Assembly (NCBI RefSeq): GCF_002836595.1
Contig: NZ_PJBB01000003.1
Span: forward strand, 3,688,501 to 3,752,500
DNA: 64,000 nt
DNA from: Tenacibaculum sp. Bg11-29
GTDB lineage: Bacteria > Bacteroidota > Bacteroidia > Flavobacteriales > Flavobacteriaceae
Reading direction: 5' to 3'
This document shows positions 51,356 to 60,318 of the stretch, piece by piece (within the stretch, counting starts at the first letter, position 1; each line of letters starts with the position of its first letter). A model generated the notes under the pieces. The model worked only from the letters and a program-made list of their open reading frames with translations. It had not been told where the DNA came from and made no database searches. Position numbers and translations under genes: made by a program.

Positions 51356-54331
51356 ATGAAAAACGAAAAAAATTGGTTACAATATTATAAAAATAGTTTA
51401 TCTGATAGTGAAAACTTAGCGATTGATATTTCTAAAATAAAAAACTTATTTCATCAAAACACGTCAGATTTAAGCAATGCGCTTATCGGTTCAAAACAAG
51501 CAAACGAACTATTAGACGTTGAAGAACGAAGAATTAATAGATTAAAAGGAATAAAAAAAGACAGTAATAACTGGCATAAAGTAGAAGAAACAAAAATACT
51601 TATTTCTCCTTTTCATTTAGATTATAAAACAGACAACCCAAAATCTAAACAACGCCCTATTCACCCTTTTTGGGTTATTGCAGTTGTTAATCGTGATGGT
51701 CAATTATCAGCCCCTAAAGAATTATTTCCTTTAATCGTTCGTAACTACCTAACCCCTGTTGCCGATGTTAAAAACGATTTTATTTTTTCTGCTATTGATA
51801 CTATTTTAGATGCCAAAGATCTTGAAGCACCTGAAGCCGAATATGAAGATGAATCAGTACCATGGGATGAATACTGGGATTATATAAACGAAATATTTTC
51901 AGAAATCACCAATAGCAACCTACAACAGTATCAAGTAGAAAATTACACAACACAGTATCAACTTACTTATTTTGCTATAAGTTCAAAAATTTCTACTGCA
52001 AAAAGCATTCTATTTTTATACGAAAACTTATTAAAAAACGAAGAAGAACTACCTATACTGTCTAAAATAATAAATCCACTTTCTAAAAACAGAATAGAAG
52101 CAATTACCGATGCAGGTTTTTTAAATTACAACCACTTGCATTTAGGGCAAATGTCTAACGAATTTCCGTTATCTATCAGTCAACGAAAAACACTACTCTC
52201 TTATTTAACAGCAGAAGAAAATGCCGTTACAGCGGTTAATGGCCCTCCAGGAACAGGAAAAACAACACTATTACAAAGTTTAGTAGCTACCGAATTTGTA
52301 AAAGCAGCAATAAGAGGAGAAGATGCACCAATAATTTTAGCATGTTCTAACAACAACCAAGCAGTTACTAATATTATTGATAGTTTTATCAATTCTGAAA
52401 GTACGATGGTGGACTTATCTAGCAGATGGATTCCTGACTTTAACGGTTACGCAACTTACCTACCTTCGAACTCTAAAAGTATAAAAGCCTTAAAAAATAT
52501 TAACTTTTTAAAAGGAAACCTATTTGGTAATGAAGGGACGTTGTGCGACTTAGAAAATGAAGACTATATAGACGAAGCTGAATATTATTTCTTAACAAAC
52601 TTCTGTAATTACTACAATACAGAAACAAACTCATTAGAAGATGTTTGTGATCATTTACAAGAAGAAATTATAATTATAGAAAACACCTTAATAGATGGTG
52701 TTGAGTTTTCTACCGACTACATAAACTCTATAAATTACATAAATAATATACTTTTAGATGAAAGTAATTTTGTAAAAAAAGACGCCTTTAGAATTGGGAC
52801 ACTTAAAGAATGGAGAACTATAATTACTGACCTTAAATCGGCAGTAAAACAAACTGACTTTATAGAAAAAGTAAAACAATATTTTAAAGTTGATACCGAT
52901 ACAACTAGCAACAATGCCGATCGTATTTTTAAAGTTACAGAAGACACCATTGCAAGTAACGAAAAAACAATAGCGTTTATAAAAGAATGCCTTACCTACT
53001 TAAATTTAGCATTACAAGCTAACTTACGTTTAAAAAACTGGAAAGCAGAAAACAATATTAAAGGATTCCCCTTTGTATCAGAAGAACAAATGTGGAATAA
53101 TGAGTACGAAAAAATGAATTCTAACGATAATTCGCAACGATTTTTTTATGATGAGTTAGATATGGAACTACGTCATAAAGCCTTTCTACTTGCAGTTCAT
53201 TATTGGGAAGCGAGATGGTTACTAGCCACAAACGACATGTTAGAAAACAATACCGAAAAAGGTACTGGAGAAAATGCCGTTAAAAACAAGTGGAAACGTA
53301 GAGCAATGCTAACACCATGTTTTGTTGCTACATTTTACATGGCACCAAGTCATTTTTTATACAGTCAATTTCAAGGAGAAGACGACAACGGAAAAGGAAT
53401 TTTCGAGTACTTACCGCTATACAACTTCTTAGACCTTTTAATTATTGATGAAGCAGGTCAAGTAACTCCAGAAGTTAGTATTCCCGTATTTTCTTTAGCC
53501 CAAAAAGCCTTTGTTGTAGGAGATTTAAAACAAATTGAACCAATTTGGTCAATACCTTCAAAAATAGACACAGGTAATTTAACTAGTCTTAACATGCTAA
53601 ATAACGAAGACGATGAAAATTATTTAAAAAACTTAGGATTCTTAGCCTCAAGCGGAAGTATTATGAGGATGGCACAAAACGCTTGTGAATTTGAAACTCC
53701 TTTAGCTTCTCAAAAAGAACAAGGCTTAGTATTATTAGAACACAGAAGATGTAACGATGAAATCATTAACTTTTGTAACGAACTAGCGTACAATGGTATA
53801 TTAAAACCAATGAAAGGAAAAGCTAAAGACTCACAACCATTTCCGTCAATGATGGCATACCATATAGAAGGAGTTAGCGAACGTAAATACAACAGCCGTT
53901 GCAATATAAGCGAAGTAAAAGCCATTATAACCTGGCTACAACAAAATAAAGAAAAAATACAAGAAGCCTATAATGTTGAAAATATTGAAAGTATTTTAGG
54001 TATTATCACCCCTTTTGCAAGTCAAAAAGGAGAATTAGCAAAAGCCTTAACCGATGCAGGTTACAAAGTAAACAATATAAAACTAGGAACCGTACACGCA
54101 TTACAAGGCGCAGAACGAAGCATTATACTATTCAGCTCAGTATATTCTAATGAAGACGAAGGAACCATGTTTTTTGAAAAAGACAACAAACCAAACATGT
54201 TAAACGTTGCCGTATCTAGAGCTAAAGAAAGCTTTATTTTATTTGGAGACACTCGAATTTTTGATGAAACAAAAAACACACCTTCTGGTATCTTAAAAAA
54301 GCATTTAAACGTACACGAAATGGTTAAATAA
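51356..54331 (+). CDS. Large SF1 superfamily helicase (UPF1/DNA2-like)
   Basis: The 991-residue protein has Walker A NGPPGTGKTTLLQSL near residue 300, motif II LLIIDEAGQVTPE near 698 and motif III GDLKQIEPIW. Motifs IV-VI follow as VLLEHRRCNDEIINFC, GIITPFASQKGELAKAL, TVHALQGAERSIILFSS and LNVAVSRAKESFILFGD. A 350-residue insertion between motifs I and II and an N-terminal extension of about 280 residues give room for accessory domains. UPF1-like SF1B enzymes unwind RNA or DNA. Bacterial examples are often in defence or accessory islands. Gene neighbours give no operon partner. Confidence 0.9.
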   Translation: MKNEKNWLQYYKNSLSDSENLAIDISKIKNLFHQNTSDLSNALIGSKQANELLDVEERRINRLKGIKKDSNNWHKVEETKILISPFHLDYKTDNPKSKQRPIHPFWVIAVVNRDGQLSAPKELFPLIVRNYLTPVADVKNDFIFSAIDTILDAKDLEAPEAEYEDESVPWDEYWDYINEIFSEITNSNLQQYQVENYTTQYQLTYFAISSKISTAKSILFLYENLLKNEEELPILSKIINPLSKNRIEAITDAGFLNYNHLHLGQMSNEFPLSISQRKTLLSYLTAEENAVTAVNGPPGTGKTTLLQSLVATEFVKAAIRGEDAPIILACSNNNQAVTNIIDSFINSESTMVDLSSRWIPDFNGYATYLPSNSKSIKALKNINFLKGNLFGNEGTLCDLENEDYIDEAEYYFLTNFCNYYNTETNSLEDVCDHLQEEIIIIENTLIDGVEFSTDYINSINYINNILLDESNFVKKDAFRIGTLKEWRTIITDLKSAVKQTDFIEKVKQYFKVDTDTTSNNADRIFKVTEDTIASNEKTIAFIKECLTYLNLALQANLRLKNWKAENNIKGFPFVSEEQMWNNEYEKMNSNDNSQRFFYDELDMELRHKAFLLAVHYWEARWLLATNDMLENNTEKGTGENAVKNKWKRRAMLTPCFVATFYMAPSHFLYSQFQGEDDNGKGIFEYLPLYNFLDLLIIDEAGQVTPEVSIPVFSLAQKAFVVGDLKQIEPIWSIPSKIDTGNLTSLNMLNNEDDENYLKNLGFLASSGSIMRMAQNACEFETPLASQKEQGLVLLEHRRCNDEIINFCNELAYNGILKPMKGKAKDSQPFPSMMAYHIEGVSERKYNSRCNISEVKAIITWLQQNKEKIQEAYNVENIESILGIITPFASQKGELAKALTDAGYKVNNIKLGTVHALQGAERSIILFSSVYSNEDEGTMFFEKDNKPNMLNVAVSRAKESFILFGDTRIFDETKNTPSGILKKHLNVHEMVK

Positions 54332-54332
54332 T

Positions 54333-55247
54333 TTACGTCACTATTTCCTTTACTTTATCAGGCTTTACACACCCACAAGGTAATTCTGTTTTAGGTTCAC
54401 AGTAAAGTGTAATTTCTAAATTCTTATCTTTTTTATGCTTATTGTAAAAATCTTTGAGGTTTATAGTATAATGCTTTTCACCTTTTATCTTAAAATAAAT
54501 ATTATGATTTAAAATAATATCGTTTAAAATAGTTAAATCAAAATTTAATATTTTATTCTGTTGATTTGTTGTTGATTCGAAATTATAATAAGGTAAAAAA
54601 AACTGTTTTGGCATCTTAGAATTCATATCTAAAAAACCTATACCTGAAGCTCCTTTAGCATTTTTATACAACTTTTTATCTAACCTTGGAAAATCTTTGG
54701 AATCAACATTAAAAGGTATAATACTTATTTTTTGCCCTTCAAAAGATTTGTCGAATTTAATTGGTATATATTTTATTTTTACCAACTTTAAAATATTATA
54801 GTCTAAAAGGACTTGTTGTACTGGTTTATCTCCTTTAAAAACAAATTCATGTGGTGTAACTATTCCAATATCGTATTTAGTATTTTTTTTAGGTTTACCT
54901 TGTTTATCTCTATGAAAAACAGGAGGTGAAGCTATATAATACTTTGAAACAAAATATGATTTATTTGTTTGTTTATCATTATGATAACCATAAGGGATTT
55001 TTGAAAAAACTTGATTTCTTGTATTCCATTTTAATCCTTCTGGTGCATTTTTCCAATATTTAATTTCATTATTAGTTACAACAGTATTACAACCTAACAA
55101 TGTTATTCCTTGATTTTTGTGTTTTTTTTGAGGTTTAATTGTTGATTTATCAAGATTAAAGTTTACATAAGCAGTACTTTTATCTTGACATAATAAATTT
55201 AAAGAAGTCAGTAAAAATAAAATAATATTTATATGTAAAAGCTTCAT
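54333..55247 (-). CDS. Secreted protein of unknown function
   Basis: The 304-residue protein has a signal peptide with a possible lipobox (LNLLCQ, Cys 20). A mature beta-rich region follows with SYFVSKYYIASPPVFHRDKQ, GIVTPHEFVFKGD and a C-terminal PCGCVKPD. No family recognised. It converges with the helicase gene (1 nt apart) and is directly downstream of the CXXCH lipoprotein gene by 95 nt, so the latter two may act together. Confidence 0.7.
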   Translation of the reverse strand: MKLLHINIILFLLTSLNLLCQDKSTAYVNFNLDKSTIKPQKKHKNQGITLLGCNTVVTNNEIKYWKNAPEGLKWNTRNQVFSKIPYGYHNDKQTNKSYFVSKYYIASPPVFHRDKQGKPKKNTKYDIGIVTPHEFVFKGDKPVQQVLLDYNILKLVKIKYIPIKFDKSFEGQKISIIPFNVDSKDFPRLDKKLYKNAKGASGIGFLDMNSKMPKQFFLPYYNFESTTNQQNKILNFDLTILNDIILNHNIYFKIKGEKHYTINLKDFYNKHKKDKNLEITLYCEPKTELPCGCVKPDKVKEIVT

Positions 55248-55342
55248 TATAATCGAGTTTATTTAATGGATAATTATATAGTAAACCTAAAATTCATTAT
55301 TTAAGTTTACTATTATCTTCTTGATAAGAATTAAAAAACTTT

Positions 55343-56974
55343 TTAATTCATTTTAAGTATTTTCTTGATTGCTTTAACATCAGGAGGAACACCTAATGTA
55401 TCAGGCATTTTAATAGGACCGTCTCCTAACAAGAAGCTAAAATCATTTCCTCCAGCTTGTGCATTACCATGACACCCCATACAGCCACCCATAGATACTT
55501 TTTTTCCTTTTTTATTTACATTAGAAAAATGTAACAGAATACCCGTTTTATTAGCAAAAGCCCCAGTAAATCTTCTTAAAGTATAATCCGTTTCAATCAC
55601 ATTATTAGCTAAATAATAAGAATCATCAGAATCAGCATCTTTAAGATCCACAGGTACAGCTTGCACACCTAATAACTCGTAATATTGCCATACAGAATTA
55701 TTATTTTTAGATTGTTTTTTTATTTGTTTTTGAATCGCTGTATTAAAAAGTTCTAAACCTGATGGTATTTTATGAATCTCTTCTTGAGTTTTTACTGCAA
55801 TATTACCAGTTTTAATATACTGGTTGTTTGTATCATAAGTTAAATCTGGAACTTGTTTTGTCTTACCGTTTTCAGTCTTATTTTTATAATACTGATAATA
55901 TGGCCCTTTAGCCTCTTCTAAAGCAATACTATTATTATAATAAATTCCAGAATCTAAATTATCTACATGATTAAAAGTGGTAAAAATAAATGTAGGGAAG
56001 TTTTTTGTTTTTCTAATTATATGTAAACCTACCAAACCATAATCTTGATTTGTATACTTTACCTTATCTCCTACCTTTTTATAAACTAATACTTTCTGAA
56101 TATAATATCTTTCTTTTTTATCGCTATCGTTTAACTTTCTCCAAGCAGCTTTTATTTCAATAGCTCCTTCATTATTTTCATCAGCACAAGGAAAACAAAT
56201 CACTTCTTGTTTTGCAGCTTCTTCACTCAAACATGTCCCTCCAAAAGCATTTAGTTTTTTAACTGTGTTTTTTGCCCAATTTGATGCTGTATCTGCATTC
56301 TGAAGATTATAAGCTCTTAAATAAGAATACTCTGTTTCGTTAATTTTAGCCTCATATAATATTTGATCTCCTCCTGAAATATTTCCTTTACCAGCACCTC
56401 CAAAAACTACAGCTTCGCCAATTTCATTATTTTCATCTAAATTATTAAAAAGGTTAAACTCATCAGACTCCTTTAGAGATGAAGGCTGATAAGTATACTG
56501 ATACACTGGTTTTTTTAACAGATTCCAAGCTGGTAAATTACTCGATTGATGATTAAAAACCTCTGCTTTACTTGCATAAGTACTCCATACAGTAGTTGGT
56601 AATTTATTAGGTGTAACACTTAAAAAAGTAGAATCAGAACTAGCATTTGGTTTAGCTCTATTTCCTGAGGTGTTTGTATTAGCTACTGGCCAATTTAATG
56701 CTATAAATTGCTCCCATGCTAACTTGTATAACTCCAATTTCGACGCATCAGATTTTGGTCCTTTTGGTACCGAGCTATCTTTTAAATTTATCGATTTAAC
56801 AATATCATTAATAAGTTTATTCTCTTCTTTAGCAGTAAGTTTAAAATCATTTTTCTTTATAACCTCTGAAGCAGAGCTTTTATTCTTAATAAGGTATTGA
56901 TTATTTTGTTTATGATTTTTACAAGAAAAAATCATAAACAACGAAATGATTATTAATAGTATATTTCTCATCAT
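55343..56974 (-). CDS. Lipoprotein with a single CXXCH haem-binding motif
   Basis: The 543-residue protein has a lipobox ending IFSC (Cys 18). The only cysteine-pair motif near the C-terminus is C498-M-G-C-H502, in MGGCMGCHGNAQAGG, a cytochrome-c-type haem site. The remaining 480 residues carry no recognised motif, but LAWEQFIALNWP and a second part with YYNNSIALEEAKGPYYQYYK are conserved-looking. The family resembles periplasmic proteins of unknown role found in marine Bacteroidota. The distal haem ligand is not obvious. Either of two adjacent ATGs could be the start. Confidence 0.75.
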   Translation of the reverse strand: MMRNILLIIISLFMIFSCKNHKQNNQYLIKNKSSASEVIKKNDFKLTAKEENKLINDIVKSINLKDSSVPKGPKSDASKLELYKLAWEQFIALNWPVANTNTSGNRAKPNASSDSTFLSVTPNKLPTTVWSTYASKAEVFNHQSSNLPAWNLLKKPVYQYTYQPSSLKESDEFNLFNNLDENNEIGEAVVFGGAGKGNISGGDQILYEAKINETEYSYLRAYNLQNADTASNWAKNTVKKLNAFGGTCLSEEAAKQEVICFPCADENNEGAIEIKAAWRKLNDSDKKERYYIQKVLVYKKVGDKVKYTNQDYGLVGLHIIRKTKNFPTFIFTTFNHVDNLDSGIYYNNSIALEEAKGPYYQYYKNKTENGKTKQVPDLTYDTNNQYIKTGNIAVKTQEEIHKIPSGLELFNTAIQKQIKKQSKNNNSVWQYYELLGVQAVPVDLKDADSDDSYYLANNVIETDYTLRRFTGAFANKTGILLHFSNVNKKGKKVSMGGCMGCHGNAQAGGNDFSFLLGDGPIKMPDTLGVPPDVKAIKKILKMN

Positions 56975-57130
56975 TTTAAGATATATTTTGGTTAGATGTC
57001 ATGTAAATTTCACCTATTAGCCTATTATATCTAAAAAAAATGGCTTAAAGTCTTGTTTTTATGTTACAAGTCCTATAAAACTAAGAACAAAAGAAAAATA
57101 ACGTTTTATTATATAAGTTTAAAATAAGCA

Positions 57131-57162
57131 AAAAAAAAGCGACTTTATAAGTCGCTTTTTTT
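57131..57162. terminator. Terminator downstream of the ornithine aminotransferase
   Basis: AAAAGCGACTT-TAT-AAGTCGCTTTT stem with T run, 17 nt after the rocD stop on the minus strand. Confidence 0.9.
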
Positions 57163-57178
57163 ATCTAAGATAATATCT

Positions 57179-58423
57179 TTATTTCTTAAACTCAGAAATT
57201 GTTTTCTTAATAATCGAAATACAATCCATTAATTGCTCCTCTGTCATAACTAAAGGTGGTGCAAAGCGAATAATATTTCCATGTGTTGGTTTTGCTAATA
57301 ATCCGTTATCACGTAACTTCATACAAATATCCCATGCAGTAGAACTCTCTTCAGTATCGTTTATTAAAACAGCGTTTAATAAACCTTTACCTCTAACAGA
57401 TAAAACTAATTCACTTTCTTTTGCGAACTCAGCTAATTCAGCTCTAAAAATTTGCCCTAAACGCTCAGCATTATCTGCCAAACCTTCTTCTTGTATAACT
57501 TCTAAAGCAGCCGTTGCTACTGCCGCAGCAATAGGGTTACCTCCAAAAGTAGAACCGTGATTCCCTGGCTTAATAACATTCATTACGTTATCATCTGCTA
57601 ATACAGCTGAAACAGGGTATGCTCCACCAGAAATAGCTTTTCCTAAAATTAAAATATCAGCCTTTACATTTTCATGATCAATTGCTAACATTTTACCTGT
57701 ACGTGCAATTCCAGTTTGAACTTCATCAGCAATAAATAATACATTATGTTTTGCACATAATGCTTTTGCTGCTGCTAAATATCCTTCAGAAGGAACATAT
57801 ACTCCAGCCTCTCCTTGAATTGGTTCTACTAAGAAACCAGCAATATTTTTATCACTCTCTAAAACTTCTTCTAAAGCTTTTAAGTTATTATATTCTATTT
57901 TGATAAATCCGTTTGTAAACGGTCCAAAATTCTTACGAGCTACAGGATCATTTGAAAACGAAATAATTGTTGTAGTACGACCATGAAAGTTATTTTCACA
58001 AACCACAATCTGTGCATTATTCTCATTAATCCCCTTTACCTCATAAGCCCATTTTCTACACAATTTCAAAGCAGTTTCTACCGCTTCTGCACCAGTATTC
58101 ATTGGTAATAATTTATCGAAACCAAAAAGTTCAGTAGCAAATTTTTCATACTTCCCTAACATGTCATTATAAAATGCACGAGAAGTTAAAGTTAACGTTT
58201 GTGCTTGATTTACCATCGCAGCAACAATCTTCGGATGGCAATGCCCTTGATTTACCGCAGAATAAGCTGATAAAAAATCATAATACTTCTTACCTTCTAC
58301 ATCCCATACATATACACCTTCACCTTTACTTAATACTACTGGTAACGGATGATAATTGTGTGCTCCATACTTATTCTCTAATTCAATCGCTTGTTGCGAA
58401 GTTAATTGGTCTAAAACAGCCAT
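57179..58423 (-). CDS. rocD: Ornithine aminotransferase
   Basis: This is a class III aminotransferase of 414 residues. The PLP lysine is K262 in [15 protein letters not shown], the pyridine ring aspartate is D233 in [14 protein letters not shown], and the PLP phosphate loop is MNTGAEAVE. The opening [20 protein letters not shown] and the [13 protein letters not shown] stretch are typical of ornithine-oxo-acid transaminase, which makes glutamate semialdehyde from ornithine. Strong terminator downstream. Monocistronic. Confidence 0.95.
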   Translation of the reverse strand: MAVLDQLTSQQAIELENKYGAHNYHPLPVVLSKGEGVYVWDVEGKKYYDFLSAYSAVNQGHCHPKIVAAMVNQAQTLTLTSRAFYNDMLGKYEKFATELFGFDKLLPMNTGAEAVETALKLCRKWAYEVKGINENNAQIVVCENNFHGRTTTIISFSNDPVARKNFGPFTNGFIKIEYNNLKALEEVLESDKNIAGFLVEPIQGEAGVYVPSEGYLAAAKALCAKHNVLFIADEVQTGIARTGKMLAIDHENVKADILILGKAISGGAYPVSAVLADDNVMNVIKPGNHGSTFGGNPIAAAVATAALEVIQEEGLADNAERLGQIFRAELAEFAKESELVLSVRGKGLLNAVLINDTEESSTAWDICMKLRDNGLLAKPTHGNIIRFAPPLVMTEEQLMDCISIIKKTISEFKK

Positions 58424-59026
58424 TCTAAAATAATTTTTAATTAATAAAAAACTATTCCTCTTCTACCTTTATCCTTTCGAAAAGCTCCGAAAATTCAGCG
58501 TGGGAAAGAAATCATCCCTAAAAAGTGCTGCAATTTACTAAATATTACCTGTCTTTTGATATCTTAATCTGAGATTTTTGCCAACAATGAAGAAACTTGT
58601 AACGCTAATCCTTTAATTTCTCTTAATAAAGCGTTTTTATTCATCAAGATCATAATTCTTATATTTTTTACTATTAAATACCCCATCAATTGTTTCAAAA
58701 ATATGTTATTTATGAAACTTTATTTTCTCTTCAGATAATGTTTCTTTTAGTAACCTATCTCTATTTTTTTAATTAATTTTACGTTCTCAATTTAGAGAGA
58801 ACAATTCTATAATATAAAAAATTTATAATAGACTGTTTTAATAACCAGTTACAAGTTGTTTTTATTCTAAAAAAAAATATTACAGTATAAACACGTACTT
58901 ATCAATTAATTAAAAAAACATTATAAATTAACATTAAATATAGAGTGACTTAAAAACACTTTATGTGTCAAAAAATTGAACCATTTAAGAGTTCAACATC
59001 TTTATAAATAACTAACTTATTAAATC
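58424..59026. other. 600-nt gap between rocD and the lipocalin gene
   Basis: It contains the start region of rocD and a possible 29-codon ORF at 58564-58653. A direct stretch ends with TTTATGTGTCAAAAAATTGAACC before the lipocalin gene at 59027. Hairpin AGTTCAACATC/GAACCATT does not form a stable stem, and no TAnnTTTG box stands out. Confidence 0.4.
58564..58653 (-). CDS. Possible small ORF upstream of rocD
   Basis: A 29-residue minus-strand frame codes MILMNKNALLREIKGLALQV then SSLLAKISD, an amphipathic helix with balanced charge. It is 140 nt upstream of rocD on the same strand and could be a leader or small-protein gene. There is no independent support such as a ribosome-site motif, so it may be chance. 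Confidence 0.25.
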   Translation of the reverse strand: MILMNKNALLREIKGLALQVSSLLAKISD

Positions 59027-59503
59027 ATGAAAAAGACTTTATTTTTTATCATCTTTTTAGCTACACTTGTTGGATGTAAATCTACTTCTGTAGTTAACAC
59101 AAAATTAGATAACAAAACCGAAAAAATGCTTAAAGGAAACTGGACAATTACCGCTGTAAATTTCCCTGGCTCTGATTATCTAAAAGTGAACTCTTTTAAT
59201 TTAGGAGATTCTAAATGCTTTATTGGTAGTGACTGGAGTTTTATTTCTAATAATAATAAAGGTAAAATGAGTTTAAATACAGCAGATACTAGTTGTAAAG
59301 AATTTAGCTCTCCAATAACTTGGTACATTAATAAAAACGGAGAATTTGTATTAAAAATCATTAACAATCATAAAGCTAAAAACGTAAACAATGGTTTTGT
59401 TTTAAATATAAATAAGGTAACTGCAACAAGTTTCAATTTGGTTGATAAAATAAATGTAGCAGGACAAACAAAAAATATAACATATACATTTCAAAGAAAA
59501 TAA
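59027..59503 (+). CDS. Lipocalin-like lipoprotein
   Basis: The 158-residue protein has a lipobox ending LVGC (Cys 17). The lipocalin-type pattern shows in MLKGNWTITAVNFPGSDYLK, then FIGSDWSFISNNNKGKMSL and ITWYINKNGEFVLKI. It probably lies at the outer membrane, binding a hydrophobic ligand or acting as structural partner. It is followed after 17 nt by the OmpA-like lipoprotein, a pair that recurs in flavobacteria. Confidence 0.8.
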   Translation: MKKTLFFIIFLATLVGCKSTSVVNTKLDNKTEKMLKGNWTITAVNFPGSDYLKVNSFNLGDSKCFIGSDWSFISNNNKGKMSLNTADTSCKEFSSPITWYINKNGEFVLKIINNHKAKNVNNGFVLNINKVTATSFNLVDKINVAGQTKNITYTFQRK

Positions 59504-59520
59504 TTATAAAAAAAGTAATA

Positions 59521-60216
59521 ATGAAAAAAACAATAATATATAGTTTAGCAATTTTATTTTTAGCAAGCAGTATTTTTATTTCTTGTAGTTCTATTAAAAA
59601 CGCTAACAATACTCAAAAAGGAGCCGTAATAGGTACTACAGCAGGGGCTATTTTAGGTGCCGTAATTGGAAACAATGTAGGAAGTGGTAAAAATTCTGAA
59701 TTAGGAGCAATACTAGGTGGTGTTATTGGTGGTGTAGCAGGTGGTGTTATTGGTAACAAAATGGATAAACAGGCTCGTGAAATTAAAGAAGCTTTACCTG
59801 GTGCCGAAGTAGAGAGAGTTGGTGAAGGTATTAAACTAACTTTAGGTGAGAACGCTGTTAGATTTAACACTAATAAATCAACATTAAGTGCTGCAGCTAA
59901 AGCAAACTTAAACAAGTTACTACCTGTTTTTAAAAGTTACGATAATACAGATATTGCTATTTATGGTTTTACTGATAGCAAAGGTAAAGTTGCATACAAT
60001 CAAACTCTTTCTGAAAAAAGAGCAAATTCAGTAAAAAAATATTTAACAAGTAAAGGTTTAAGTATAAGTCGTTTTAAAACAAAAGGATTAGGTATAACAA
60101 ACCCTATCGCTTCTAACGAAACTACTGAAGGTAGAAGTAAAAACAGACGTGTAGAGTTTGCTATTATTGCAAATCAACAAATGATTAATGAAGCTAAAAA
60201 AGAAGCAGGACAATAA
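59521..60216 (+). CDS. OmpA-like lipoprotein with glycine-zipper domain
   Basis: The 231-residue protein has a lipobox ending FISC. A glycine-zipper segment follows with AGAILGAVIGNNVGSGKNSE, then GGVIGGVAGGVIGNKMDK. The C-terminal OmpA domain is intact: VRFNTNKSTLSAAAKANLNK and NRRVEFAI, including the conserved D, R and A positions for peptidoglycan contact. It anchors the outer membrane to peptidoglycan. It is the second gene of the lipocalin pair, ending in a strong terminator. Confidence 0.92.
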   Translation: MKKTIIYSLAILFLASSIFISCSSIKNANNTQKGAVIGTTAGAILGAVIGNNVGSGKNSELGAILGGVIGGVAGGVIGNKMDKQAREIKEALPGAEVERVGEGIKLTLGENAVRFNTNKSTLSAAAKANLNKLLPVFKSYDNTDIAIYGFTDSKGKVAYNQTLSEKRANSVKKYLTSKGLSISRFKTKGLGITNPIASNETTEGRSKNRRVEFAIIANQQMINEAKKEAGQ

Positions 60217-60232
60217 ACAATCCTATCTTTTA

Positions 60233-60265
60233 TAAAAAAGGCTACTCAAATGAGTAGCCTTTTTT
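60233..60265. terminator. Terminator after the OmpA-like gene
   Basis: AAAGGCTACTCA-AA-TGAGTAGCCTTT with a T run, directly after the plus-strand stop. Confidence 0.9.
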
Positions 60266-60318
60266 GTGTTATCAAACCATAACTTTTCATAATTTTGCAT
60301 ATCTATAAATAACAGAAA

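Noticed and set aside
51097..51390. 97-codon plus-strand frame between the oxidoreductase and the helicase
   Set aside because: It is low-complexity Ile/Lys/Asn sequence, overlaps the helicase start by 35 nt and shows no domain or signal pattern.
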